DNA of 64,000 nt from Bacteroidota bacterium (lineage in GTDB: Bacteria; Bacteroidota; Bacteroidia; Chitinophagales; Chitinophagaceae). Under the pieces are notes generated by a model that was not told the DNA's origin, ran no database searches, and saw only the letters and a list, made by a program, of their open reading frames with translations. The DNA lies in assembly GCA_023437225.1 (NCBI GenBank), contig JAEZGS010000017.1, positions 310,001 through 374,000 on the forward strand, read 5' to 3'. Both the position numbers and the translations under genes were made by a program. Positions 1-7,982 of the stretch are shown piece by piece (position 1 is the stretch's first letter; each line of letters opens with the position of its first letter).

Positions 1-245
1 AGGTTGTGCAGATATACCCGCACAATGTTGAAGCCAAGTGATTTTGCCAATATAAGTTCAGCGCGGATCGTCGGGAGATCGAAAGATTCTTCCTGCCACA
101 TTTCAAGCTGGTTGATGGCAGTGCTTGGAGCAAAATTACAACCCACATACCAGGGTTGTTTTGCATACCATTCGTTTGCTTTCTCTACAGACCATTTAGT
201 TGATTTCTGAACCAGGATAGCATCAGGAATCTGTGACTGTAACAT
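1..245 (-). CDS. Glycoside hydrolase, cellulase/1,4-beta-xylanase-like (N-terminal part, cut by window edge)
   Basis: The reading frame opens with ATG at 245 and is open to the window edge, giving 81 residues without a stop. The sequence contains WYAKQPWYVGCNF, INQLEMWQ and LGFNIVRVYLHN, which I recognise as the first strands of the (beta/alpha)8 barrel in a clan GH-A family that databases label cellulase family glycosylhydrolase or 1,4-beta-xylanase. No signal peptide is visible, so the product may act in the cytoplasm on imported oligosaccharides. It lies downstream of the semialdehyde dehydrogenase on the same strand, separated by 333 bases. The catalytic Glu residues would be outside the window, so substrate cannot be judged. 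Confidence 0.7.
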   Translation of the reverse strand, partial: MLQSQIPDAILVQKSTKWSVEKANEWYAKQPWYVGCNFAPSTAINQLEMWQEESFDLPTIRAELILAKSLGFNIVRVYLHN

Positions 246-578
246 AGTTTTTTGTTTACGTTGATAGTGGATTTTTATTCTACCGCTAATTAAGATTAAA
301 AACGGTTGTGTTTGGTTTAATGATATGATAGTATATGTAAAAAATAAGTGCTTATTTGTAGCCACTCCCCTGTTTTCTTCTCATGCATCAGGGTGTGCCC
401 CACAAGCTCTTTTTTAAAAGTAGATACTCTTGGGAATACGCGTCACCACTGCTTTTAAATGATATGCACGTGTAATCCACAAGTGGATATGACGGGTATA
501 ACAAAGTTTGCAGGTCCCAGATAATATGATATTTTAATACACGCGCTGGGAAAGAAATTGCAAAGCCTTTAACAGGTT
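246..578. other. 333-base intergenic region with two short palindromes
   Basis: No gene is seen here. It separates the dehydrogenase stop from the glycoside hydrolase start, both on the minus strand. Two perfect dyads stand out: AAATAAG-TG-CTTATTT at 342-357, about 100 bases upstream of the hydrolase start, and ATCCAC-AA-GTGGAT at 475-488. Either could be an operator or a small hairpin. No exact TAnnTTTG element was found on the minus strand ahead of the hydrolase. Confidence 0.5.
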
Positions 579-2051
579 CTAGCTTCGTATGTGCATGGTC
601 GTTAGCATCCCGTTAACAAGTCGCATCACATTGAGTGGATTGTCGTCCTTTAATTCTGCGGGCAAAAGATGTTGCGGACAATTTTGAAAACTTACTGGTC
701 TGAGGAACCTCTTTATTGCATCAGGTCCAACCGATGTAAACCTGGGATCTGTAGTGGCGGGATAAGGTCCTCCATGTTGCATGGCATAAGCAACGTCCAC
801 GCCGGTGGGAACTCCATTGAAAATGATTCGTCCGCAAATGCGACTTACCATTTCAATAAAGCCGGTGATCTGTGAAGCAGCTTCTTCCGATATGAACAAT
901 GATGTAGTAAGTTGTCCCTCGAGGCGTTCGACAATTTGAATGAAATCGTCTACTGCGCTGCAGCGAATAATGAGGCTGAAAGGTCCGAATACCTCGCGTT
1001 GCAGATTCTTATTATCCAGAAACTCCATTACATGAACGGATGCAACGAAGGGACTTCCTTCATCTTCGATGTCCTGAAGATAACTGTCAACGCCATCCTG
1101 TTCAAGGACCATCGAACGCTCGTGCAGGTAGGTGGCTGCTATATTCTTATGAAGCATTGGAGAAGGCCCCACTTTTTCTACTTCCATAGAAAGAAGCTCA
1201 ATAAATTCACTGAACTCGTCACCCTCCACGCCGATAATGAGACCCGGCTTCGTACAAAACTGGCCTGCACCAGTGGTGATGGAAGATGCAAGCGCTTCTA
1301 CGATCGATTGCAAATTGTTTTTCAGAGCCGATGGAAATAAGAAGACAGGATTGAGGCTGCCCATCTCAGCGAACACCGGGATTGGGTGCGTCCGCGTAGC
1401 AGCAAGATCGTATAATACACGGCCTCCATTCAGCGAACCGGTAAAAGCAACCGCAGAGGTCAACGGATGCATAACCAGTTCCTGCCCGATTTCATTTGAA
1501 GTACCTTCAACATGCAAGAATACTCCTTCTGGCATGCCGGTATCCTTCGCCGCCTTTTCAATCGCGGCAGCCACCATGTTGGAAGTTCTGGGATGCGCCG
1601 GATGACCCTTCATCACTACGGAACAACCAGCAGCAAGTGCCGATGCCGTATCTCCTCCCGCCGTGGAATATGCGAAAGGAAAATTGCTTGCACCAAAAAC
1701 AACTACCGGTCCAAGTGGTAAGCTTATTTTGCGAAGATCCGGTTTTGCCGGATTGCGGCTTTTGTCTTCGGTGTCAATTCGAATATCGTGAACTATGCCT
1801 TTTGCGGCGGCGTCCGCATACAAACGCAGCTGCGAAATTGTCCGTGCCCTCTCGCTTCGCAAACGTTCAACGCCCAGGTTCGTTTCACCCGCTGCGGCAA
1901 ATAACAACGCATCCCCCAGAGCTGATATGTTTTGAGCTATGGCCTCAACGAATTCTGACCTGCGTGCAGCACTCAACAAACTATATTCAAGAAAAGCTTT
2001 TTGAGAAGCATGTAAGATGCCGTCAATATGTTGCCGCAGATTCGTTTCCAT
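579..2051 (-). CDS. Alpha-ketoglutaric semialdehyde dehydrogenase (2,5-dioxovalerate dehydrogenase)
   Basis: This is a 490-residue aldehyde dehydrogenase of the NADP-linked KGSADH group, which oxidises 2,5-dioxopentanoate to 2-oxoglutarate at the end of non-phosphorylating pentose, hexarate and hydroxyproline routes. Visible landmarks are the ASNFPFA strand with Asn123, the general base Glu229 in VFAEMGSLNP, and the nucleophile Cys266 in GAGQFCTKPG. The early RSERARTISQLR stretch and the FGPFSLIIR end motif fit this subgroup better than ordinary ALDHs. It begins 26 bases after the rimO stop and may be cotranscribed with it. The glycoside hydrolase just downstream makes a sugar-catabolic role plausible, but that is inference. 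Exact substrate is uncertain. Confidence 0.85.
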   Translation of the reverse strand: METNLRQHIDGILHASQKAFLEYSLLSAARRSEFVEAIAQNISALGDALLFAAAGETNLGVERLRSERARTISQLRLYADAAAKGIVHDIRIDTEDKSRNPAKPDLRKISLPLGPVVVFGASNFPFAYSTAGGDTASALAAGCSVVMKGHPAHPRTSNMVAAAIEKAAKDTGMPEGVFLHVEGTSNEIGQELVMHPLTSAVAFTGSLNGGRVLYDLAATRTHPIPVFAEMGSLNPVFLFPSALKNNLQSIVEALASSITTGAGQFCTKPGLIIGVEGDEFSEFIELLSMEVEKVGPSPMLHKNIAATYLHERSMVLEQDGVDSYLQDIEDEGSPFVASVHVMEFLDNKNLQREVFGPFSLIIRCSAVDDFIQIVERLEGQLTTSLFISEEAASQITGFIEMVSRICGRIIFNGVPTGVDVAYAMQHGGPYPATTDPRFTSVGPDAIKRFLRPVSFQNCPQHLLPAELKDDNPLNVMRLVNGMLTTMHIRS

Positions 2052-2077
2052 ACGTTGAATGTTGAATTGAAATTTTA

Positions 2078-3394
2078 CTATGCAAATGATACAACCTCAC
2101 CTTCAAGGTCGTAGTCGTAAGCCCTGGTGATCTTCACATTTACAAAGTCGCCTATGATTAGTTTTGAAGTCGCCGGTATGATCACTTCATTGTCAACCTC
2201 AACGCTGTCAAATTCAGTGCGGCCAAGATAACGACCCGCTTCTTTTTTGTCAATAAGTACTTTAAAGGTTTTACCCACCTTTTCCAGGTTCTTTTCCAGG
2301 CTTATCTCCTGTTGCACTTCCATTACATCCTGCGCACGGCGCTCTTTCTCTTCCTGGGCAATATTATCCTGCAGGTCATATGCCCCGGTCCCTTCTTCGT
2401 GTGAATAAGTAAATATTCCAACACGGTCGAAGCGATGAAGCTGAAGAAAAGACTTTATGCTTTCAACATCATCCAGCGATTCTCCGGGAAAACCAGCTAT
2501 TAAAGTGGTCCGCAAACAAATACCAGGAACAGTTTCACGTATCCTGAAGATCAACTCATTCATTTCGCTTTGCGTGATTTGCCTGCGCATTGCGTGCAGC
2601 ATTTTATCACTGGCATGCTGCAAAGGCATGTCCAGGTAATTACAAATGTTATCGCGCTGACGCATTACATCCAATATCTCCAGGGGAAATTTTGAAGGAT
2701 ACGCATAATGTAAACGTATCCACTCGATGCCGGGCACATCTGCGAGACGATTCAACAGGTCGGGCAGCATTCTTTTCTTATAAAGGTCAAGACCATAATA
2801 AGTAAGTTCCTGCGCAATGAGCATAATCTCCTTAACCCCTTTGCGGGCAAGACCTTCTGCCTCACGAACAATCTCTTCTATTGATTTACTGGTGTGAGCA
2901 CCTCTCATTAATGGAATCGCACAGAAACTACATGTGCGGTTGCAGCCTTCAGCAATTTTCAAGTATGCATAGTGCTTCGGAGTAGCGAGCAATCGTTCAC
3001 CTATCAATTCCGCTTTATAATCCGCTTCCAATGCTTTCAGAACAAGTGGCAATTCCATTGTGCCGAAGTATGCATCCACCTCAGGTATCTCCGCTTCAAG
3101 GTTATTTTTATATCGTTCACTTAAACATCCCGTCACATATACCTTATCAAGCTTGCCTCTGCGTTTTAATTCTACCTGATCAAGTATTGTATTGATCGAT
3201 TCTTCTTTGGCTTTATCGATAAAGCCGCAGGTGTTTACCACCACAATGTTGTGATCAAGCTTTTGATTTTCGTGCACCACATTGATATCATTAGCCAGTA
3301 ATTGTCCACTCAGCACTTCGCTGTCGACCATATTCTTGCTACAGCCGAGCGTAATGATATTAACCTTATCTCTCTTAAGTGATCTTGTTTTCAT
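2078..3394 (-). CDS. rimO: Ribosomal protein S12 methylthiotransferase RimO
   Basis: RimO is a radical SAM enzyme that adds a methylthio group to a conserved Asp of ribosomal protein S12. The 438-residue protein has the UPF0004 N-domain with cluster cysteines Cys18 (LGCSKN), Cys56 (VNTCGF) and Cys90 (VTGCLS), the radical SAM motif Cys151-x3-Cys155-x2-Cys158, and a C-terminal TRAM domain from about residue 370. LGCSKN rather than a MiaB-type signature, together with the length, supports RimO over MiaB. In many Bacteroidota rimO directly follows ftsY; here a small gene on the opposite strand lies between them. A -7 element ends only 7 bases before the start codon, so the mRNA is probably leaderless or nearly so. 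Confidence 0.95.
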   Translation of the reverse strand: MKTRSLKRDKVNIITLGCSKNMVDSEVLSGQLLANDINVVHENQKLDHNIVVVNTCGFIDKAKEESINTILDQVELKRRGKLDKVYVTGCLSERYKNNLEAEIPEVDAYFGTMELPLVLKALEADYKAELIGERLLATPKHYAYLKIAEGCNRTCSFCAIPLMRGAHTSKSIEEIVREAEGLARKGVKEIMLIAQELTYYGLDLYKKRMLPDLLNRLADVPGIEWIRLHYAYPSKFPLEILDVMRQRDNICNYLDMPLQHASDKMLHAMRRQITQSEMNELIFRIRETVPGICLRTTLIAGFPGESLDDVESIKSFLQLHRFDRVGIFTYSHEEGTGAYDLQDNIAQEEKERRAQDVMEVQQEISLEKNLEKVGKTFKVLIDKKEAGRYLGRTEFDSVEVDNEVIIPATSKLIIGDFVNVKITRAYDYDLEGEVVSFA

Positions 3395-3401
3395 GCGGCT
3401 G

Positions 3402-3409
3402 CAAAGTTA
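3402..3409 (-). promoter_or_regulatory. -7 element of the rimO promoter
   Basis: The minus strand reads TAACTTTG, an exact match to the Bacteroidota TAnnTTTG element, seven bases before the rimO ATG at 3394. No clear -33 TTG was found at 17-23 bases upstream. Confidence 0.6.
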
Positions 3410-3416
3410 GTCAGAT

Positions 3417-3438
3417 TTACCCCATCTTTGCGGGGTAA
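3417..3438. promoter_or_regulatory. Perfect inverted repeat between rimO and the barrel gene
   Basis: TTACCCC at 3417-3423 and GGGGTAA at 3432-3438 form a 7-base perfect dyad around an 8-base centre. It ends one base before the ATG at 3440 and contains a -7-like CATCTTTG (3423-3430). It could be an operator for the divergent pair or a translation-blocking hairpin. Confidence 0.5.
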
Positions 3439-3439
3439 A

Positions 3440-3928
3440 ATGATTCGTATGATGAAAAAAGCCTTTCTCACTCTCATTATTGCTGTTGGGACTCTTTCTG
3501 TAGCTTTTTCCCAGGCGACAGGTTCGAGTTACACCACAGCGGCCGGTGTAAAAGTCTGGCCCGGCGGAATTACAGTAAAACATTTTATTAAGCCTGACGT
3601 GGCACTTGAAGGGATAGCCTATTTCTGGAATTACGGCTTTAGGTTTACCGGTCTTTACGAGTTTCACGGAGACATTAATGGGGCTCCCGGTTTACAATGG
3701 TACATTGGCCCCGGGGCACACATTGGTTTTTATGACGACGATTGGAAACGTCGTTACGACCGGGATGAAGGTGTGGATCTGGGAGTGGACGGTGTATTAG
3801 GGCTCGATTACAAAATCAAAGGAGCACCTATTAACGTCAGCATCGATTGGCAGCCGTCATTTACATTCATAACCAGAACCGATTTCAGGAGCTGGGGCGG
3901 CATCGGCGTTCGTTTCGCCTTTAAATAG
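3440..3928 (+). CDS. Small secreted beta-barrel protein, paralogue of the gene at 33254
   Basis: The 162-residue product has a clear signal peptide (MMKKAFLTLIIAVG...AFSQ) followed by alternating, glycine- and aromatic-rich strands ending in a Phe-containing strand, as expected of an eight-strand outer-membrane barrel. It shares with the protein at 33254 the patterns GLxWxxGxGAxxGF and GLDYKxxxAPxNxSxDWxP, so the two are paralogues. I do not recognise a function. An in-frame TTG at 3428 would add four residues but belongs to a likely -7 element, so the ATG at 3440 is preferred; ATGs at 3449 and 3452 are also possible. It is transcribed against rimO and ftsY, which it separates. Confidence 0.75.
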   Translation: MIRMMKKAFLTLIIAVGTLSVAFSQATGSSYTTAAGVKVWPGGITVKHFIKPDVALEGIAYFWNYGFRFTGLYEFHGDINGAPGLQWYIGPGAHIGFYDDDWKRRYDRDEGVDLGVDGVLGLDYKIKGAPINVSIDWQPSFTFITRTDFRSWGGIGVRFAFK

Positions 3929-3942
3929 TATCACTTCCTGGT

Positions 3943-3967
3943 AAAGCCGATCTAATCAGTCGGCTTT
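3943..3967. terminator. Weak bidirectional terminator between convergent genes
   Basis: AAAGCCGA (3943-3950) pairs with TCGGCTTT (3960-3967) around a 9-base loop. It overlaps the last codons of ftsY and lies between convergent stop codons. The flanking T runs are short. Confidence 0.4.
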
Positions 3968-4924
3968 CTCCAGGTTGAAAAGGGAATCAACAAACTCGTG
4001 TTTGTCGAACACGAGCAGGTCTTCCATTTTTTCGCCCATTCCAATAAACTTTACAGGGATTTTGAACTGGTTTGCGATCGCCAGCACTACACCGCCTTTC
4101 GCTGTGCCATCTAACTTGGTGATCGTTAAGGCTGTCACGTCCGTCGCAGCAGTGAAATGCTTTGCCTGCTCGAGCGCGTTTTGACCGGTTGATCCATCGA
4201 GCACCAGCATTACTTCATGAGGCGCGTCGGGAATATGTTTCTGAATGACCCGTTTGATCTTACTGAGCTCTTCCATGAGATGAGCTTTGTTATGAAGTCT
4301 ACCCGCTGTATCAATAATAACTACGTCTGATGCCCTCGAAATACCGCTTTGTACGGTGTCAAACGCAACAGAAGCCGGGTCCGACCCCATAGGCTGTTTT
4401 ACAATCGGCACACCCACACGCTCACTCCAGATGGTTAGCTGATCCACTGCTGCAGCGCGGAAAGTATCCGCGGCCCCAAGTAGAACCGATTTTCCTGCCT
4501 TTTTGAAATTATATGCCAGTTTGCCAATTGTTGTAGTCTTGCCAACACCGTTGACGCCTACTACAAGAATGATATAGGGTTTGTAAGGAAGTTTAGTGTC
4601 AAATCCATAATTGCGCTGTTCGTCAGGATCGGTCAACATCCCCTGGATTTCTTCCTGAAGGATACGATTCAGTTCAGAGGTGCCCATATATTTATCGCGG
4701 GCAACGCGCTCTTCTATTCTTTCAATGATTTGCACCGTTGTTTCCAATCCCACATCAGCGGTAATCAATGCTTCTTCGAGGTTATCCAGCACTTCTTCAT
4801 CAACAGTGCTTTTTCCTGCAACCGCTTTGGTGATCTTCGACAAGAAACCTTCTTTGGTTTTTTGCAAACCCTGATCAAGCGTTTCCTTTTCTTTCTTTCC
4901 AAACAGTTTTCCGAAAAATCCCAT
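3956..4924 (-). CDS. ftsY: Signal recognition particle receptor FtsY
   Basis: FtsY is the membrane-associated GTPase that docks the SRP-ribosome complex at the Sec translocon. The 322-residue protein has a short basic N-terminus without the long acidic A domain of E. coli, a helical N domain (about 20-100) and a G domain with G1 GVNGVGKT at 123-130, the insertion-box motif DTFRAAA near 153, DTAGR at 205-209 and TKLDG at 269-273. It is the last gene after rpmB, rpmG and the DUF4295 gene on the minus strand, separated from DUF4295 by 77 bases that contain a hairpin followed by T residues. That hairpin may lower its expression relative to the ribosomal genes. Confidence 0.96.
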   Translation of the reverse strand: MGFFGKLFGKKEKETLDQGLQKTKEGFLSKITKAVAGKSTVDEEVLDNLEEALITADVGLETTVQIIERIEERVARDKYMGTSELNRILQEEIQGMLTDPDEQRNYGFDTKLPYKPYIILVVGVNGVGKTTTIGKLAYNFKKAGKSVLLGAADTFRAAAVDQLTIWSERVGVPIVKQPMGSDPASVAFDTVQSGISRASDVVIIDTAGRLHNKAHLMEELSKIKRVIQKHIPDAPHEVMLVLDGSTGQNALEQAKHFTAATDVTALTITKLDGTAKGGVVLAIANQFKIPVKFIGMGEKMEDLLVFDKHEFVDSLFNLEKAD

Positions 4925-4947
4925 CTTGTGTTTTTTTATACAAATAC

Positions 4948-4978
4948 AAAAAGCTGTTCCTGGTTATAGAACAGCTTT
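4948..4978 (-). terminator. Hairpin plus T run between DUF4295 and ftsY (attenuator-like)
   Basis: AAAGCTGTTC (4950-4959) and GAACAGCTTT (4969-4978) form a perfect 10-base stem with a 9-base loop. Read on the minus strand the stem runs straight into TTTTT. This is a reasonable intrinsic terminator located inside what otherwise looks like one operon. Confidence 0.6.
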
Positions 4979-5001
4979 ATTAGTAGTACAAACTAACCTA
5001 A

Positions 5002-5175
5002 TTATTTTTGGGCCAGGAACTCCTTCACTTTCTCCTTGTGCACGATCTGCTCTTTGAAAGTGTAGGCACCGGTTTTAGGGCTGCGAACCGCACGGATCAC
5101 TTTTGTCCAGTTCTTAGCTTCTGCGGCTGCCTTCTGGTCTTTGGTTTTAATCGCGGTTTTTGCTGCTTTTGCCAT
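5002..5175 (-). CDS. DUF4295 protein, small ribosome-cluster associated protein
   Basis: This 57-residue basic protein opens MAKAAKTAIKTKDQ and contains VRSPKTGAYTFKEQIV, the hallmark of the DUF4295 family. The family is Bacteroidota-specific and sits with rpmB, rpmG and ftsY, as it does here (26 bases after rpmG). Its size, high Lys content and genomic position suggest a ribosome-associated protein, but the biochemical role is unknown to me. Confidence 0.9.
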   Translation of the reverse strand: MAKAAKTAIKTKDQKAAAEAKNWTKVIRAVRSPKTGAYTFKEQIVHKEKVKEFLAQK

Positions 5176-5201
5176 GATATATATTTTGTATTGTTATCCG
5201 A

Positions 5202-5384
5202 TTACTTGATCTCTTTGTGTACAGTTACCTTCTTCATGATAGGGTTGTACTTCTTTAACTCCAGTCGCTCAGGAGTATTTTTCTTATTCTTATTAGTGAT
5301 GTAACGGCTTGTTCCTGGAAGACCGCTGTTCTTGTGCTCGGTACATTCCATGATCACCTGCACCCTGTTACCTTTCTTTGCCAT
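5202..5384 (-). CDS. rpmG: 50S ribosomal protein L33
   Basis: The 60-residue product begins MAKKGNRVQVIMECTEHK and contains GTSRYITNKNKKNTPERLELKKYNP-type L33 sequence. L33 binds near the E site of the large subunit. Only one Cys (in MECTEH) is present, so this is the zinc-free C- form. It follows rpmB by 40 bases and precedes DUF4295, the usual order in the phylum. Confidence 0.97.
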   Translation of the reverse strand: MAKKGNRVQVIMECTEHKNSGLPGTSRYITNKNKKNTPERLELKKYNPIMKKVTVHKEIK

Positions 5385-5424
5385 TGTATGAAAAGTTGTT
5401 TGTTATTAAAAATGCTTCTACCAA

Positions 5425-5661
5425 TTAGATCTTTTCGCCCCTTGCTCTCAATTCCTTTACCACGGCGTACAAACCTCTTTTATTGATAGTACGGATACCC
5501 TCGGTCGACAACTTCAATACGATCCACTTGTCTTCTTCAGCCAGGTAAAATTTCTTGGTCTGCAAATTCGGTAAAAACCTGCGCTTGGTCTTGATATTTG
5601 AGTGCGACACAGTATTTCCGGTGATGGGAACCTTACCTGTGATCTGACATACTCTTGCCAT
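5425..5661 (-). CDS. rpmB: 50S ribosomal protein L28
   Basis: The 78-residue protein starts MARVCQITGKVPITGNTVSHS and continues with KRRFLPNLQTKKF, characteristic of L28. It is the first gene of the rpmB-rpmG-DUF4295-ftsY run. The 164 bases between it and ppk1 on the other strand must hold both promoters; only a degenerate -7 (GACCTTTG on the minus strand) is visible for rpmB. Confidence 0.97.
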   Translation of the reverse strand: MARVCQITGKVPITGNTVSHSNIKTKRRFLPNLQTKKFYLAEEDKWIVLKLSTEGIRTINKRGLYAVVKELRARGEKI

Positions 5662-5825
5662 GAGTTCAAAAATTTTTGGACGGCAAAGGTCGTAAAATCT
5701 ATTGAATCAACAAAAAAGATTTACTCTTTTTTACCGCCACCAGAACCGGTGGGGCGATTGAACCGTAAAAGTAATCACTTATATTACAATAAGATTCGGC
5801 ATTTTAAACAAAGTACCTGGAGAAC

Positions 5826-7982
5826 ATGACAGAGCAGAAAATCAAAACCATCGGTAGGGACATCAGCTGGCTGGCTTTTAATGAGCGCGTATTGCAGGAA
5901 GCAGCCGACACAACCGTGCCCCTTAGAGAAAGAGTAAAATTCCTGGGCATATTTTCAAATAATCTTGATGAATTCTTCCGTGTGCGTGTTGCCACTTTAA
6001 AACGAATGGTCGACTACGGCCATAAAATAAAGAATATGCATATGGAGGACCGGCCTGCAAAAATTCTCGACGAGATACAGGAAATTGTGATCAATCAGCA
6101 GGCTCTCTTCAACCGGACATGGGAGCAGGTTCGTCGGGAAATGGAGAAAGAGGGCATTCACCTGCTCACTGAAAAGAGGCTGGATAAAGATCAGCAACGC
6201 TTTGTAGCCACTTTTTTTGAAGAAGAAGTTCGTCCGAACATCATCCCGCTGATGGTTGAAAGCATACCCCAGTTTCCTTATCTCCGCGAAAAGTCCATTT
6301 ACCTGGGGGTAGTGTTGTCGAGGCGCGACGGTTCCATCAAGCGCAAATATTCTATCATAGAGGTGCCGGCAAAGGTGAATGGCCGCTTTATTCGGATGCC
6401 ATCCCCTCCGGGCCAGCAGCACATCATCTTACTGGAAGATGTTATTCGCTTCAACCTGAAAAAGATCTTTGGCTACTTTGGTTATAACCGGTATGAATCA
6501 TGGGCATTTAAGGTAACCAAAGACGCTGAAATGGACATTGATAATGACGTATCAACAACGATCATCCAAAAGATAGAAAAAGGGATCAAGAACAGACGTA
6601 AAGGCAAAACCGTTCGTTTTGTTTATGAACAGGACATGGATCCCGGACTTATTGAGTTTTTGATGCGCCGCCTCAATCTTTCGAAAAAGGACAGCATTAT
6701 TCCCGGCGGACGGATTCACAATTTCAGGCACTTCATGGAGTTCCCTGATGTCTTTAACAGGAAGAGCACCCGGAAGAAGCCTTTTATTCATCCCATGTTG
6801 TCTAGTGCCATCAGGGTAACGGATGTGGTATTGAAACAAGACGTCCTGCTGAGCTTCCCATATCACTCATTCAATCCCGTTATTGACCTGCTTCGCGAAG
6901 CAGCCATTGACCCGGACGTTATTACCATTAAAGTGACCGCGTACCGGTTGGCCTCAAATTCGAAGATCATCAATGCTTTGATTAACGCGGTGCGGAACGG
7001 AAAACAGGTAACCGTTGTATTAGAATTGCGCGCACGGTTCGATGAAGAAGCCAATCTCGAATGGAAAAAAATACTGGAAGAGGAAGGTGTTAAGGTGGTA
7101 CTCGGCATACCCAACGTCAAAGTACATGCTAAAATCTGCCTTATCAAAAAGCGGGTGAATAACCGTACGATTCATTACGGTTTTGTAAGTACGGGTAACC
7201 TCAATGAAAAAACCGCGACAGTTTACGGCGACCATTGTCTGCTTACATCAGAGCGGCACATCATGGCAGATGTCAACCGTTTGTTCATGTACCTCGAACG
7301 ATGGAAAGAAGGGACCCAGTTATTAAAATCATGTACGCGACTCATCCCCTGCCCTGTTTCTTTAAGGAAGGAATTAATGAAGCTGGTCCAGAAAGAGATC
7401 AAGATTGCGCGGACTAAGAAAACCGCCTCCATCACGCTCAAAATGAATTCTCTTAGCGACACGGAGTTGATCGGTGCATTATATGACGCTGCGCGCGCAG
7501 GCGTTGAAGTTAAATTGATCGTACGCGGTATCTTCTGTATGCTATCCGAAAATAAAAAGTTTGTGGAGCCTGTTAAGGCGATAAGCATCGTGGATGAATA
7601 CCTTGAACATGCACGGGTATTTATCTTTCATAACGGTGGTGATGAAAAGGTGTTCATATCTTCGGCCGATTGGATGGTACGAAACCTTGATCACCGGGTA
7701 GAAGCAACCTGTCCCATACTGGACGACAATATTAAACGCGTATTGAAAAAGATACTAGACATACAACTCGCAGATAATGTTAAAGCAAGAATGCTGAACA
7801 ATGATTTAAACAATTCCTATGTACGAAATAATTTGCCAAAGGTCCGTTCTCAGCTTGAGATCTACAATTACCTTCAACAAAAATTACTAGACATAACAGC
7901 ACCTATGAATGTCCCTGGTGAACAGCAAACGCAAAACGAACTACAACAAATAATTTTAACCGATGAGACTGGCAGCAATTGA
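5826..7982 (+). CDS. ppk1: Polyphosphate kinase 1
   Basis: PPK1 reversibly makes inorganic polyphosphate from ATP at the inner membrane. The 718-residue protein has the N domain (RDISWLAFNERVLQEA), head domain and the two phospholipase-D-like C domains. The phosphorylated His is His434 in VKVHAKICLI, and the Arg/Mg site FVSTGNLNEKTA follows. A second conserved His lies in ARVFIFHNGG near residue 597. Length is slightly over the usual 690 because of a C-terminal tail. The stop codon lies inside ppx: the two genes overlap by 20 bases in different frames, indicating coupled translation. Confidence 0.97.
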   Translation: MTEQKIKTIGRDISWLAFNERVLQEAADTTVPLRERVKFLGIFSNNLDEFFRVRVATLKRMVDYGHKIKNMHMEDRPAKILDEIQEIVINQQALFNRTWEQVRREMEKEGIHLLTEKRLDKDQQRFVATFFEEEVRPNIIPLMVESIPQFPYLREKSIYLGVVLSRRDGSIKRKYSIIEVPAKVNGRFIRMPSPPGQQHIILLEDVIRFNLKKIFGYFGYNRYESWAFKVTKDAEMDIDNDVSTTIIQKIEKGIKNRRKGKTVRFVYEQDMDPGLIEFLMRRLNLSKKDSIIPGGRIHNFRHFMEFPDVFNRKSTRKKPFIHPMLSSAIRVTDVVLKQDVLLSFPYHSFNPVIDLLREAAIDPDVITIKVTAYRLASNSKIINALINAVRNGKQVTVVLELRARFDEEANLEWKKILEEEGVKVVLGIPNVKVHAKICLIKKRVNNRTIHYGFVSTGNLNEKTATVYGDHCLLTSERHIMADVNRLFMYLERWKEGTQLLKSCTRLIPCPVSLRKELMKLVQKEIKIARTKKTASITLKMNSLSDTELIGALYDAARAGVEVKLIVRGIFCMLSENKKFVEPVKAISIVDEYLEHARVFIFHNGGDEKVFISSADWMVRNLDHRVEATCPILDDNIKRVLKKILDIQLADNVKARMLNNDLNNSYVRNNLPKVRSQLEIYNYLQQKLLDITAPMNVPGEQQTQNELQQIILTDETGSN

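Noticed and set aside
1496..2065. A 189-codon open frame on the plus strand opposite the semialdehyde dehydrogenase
   Set aside because: It is the antisense shadow of a well-matched dehydrogenase; its translation has no family features and is Cys/Pro/Arg-rich.
2051..2077. A promoter for the semialdehyde dehydrogenase
   Set aside because: The 26-base gap after rimO has no TAnnTTTG element, so cotranscription with rimO is more likely.
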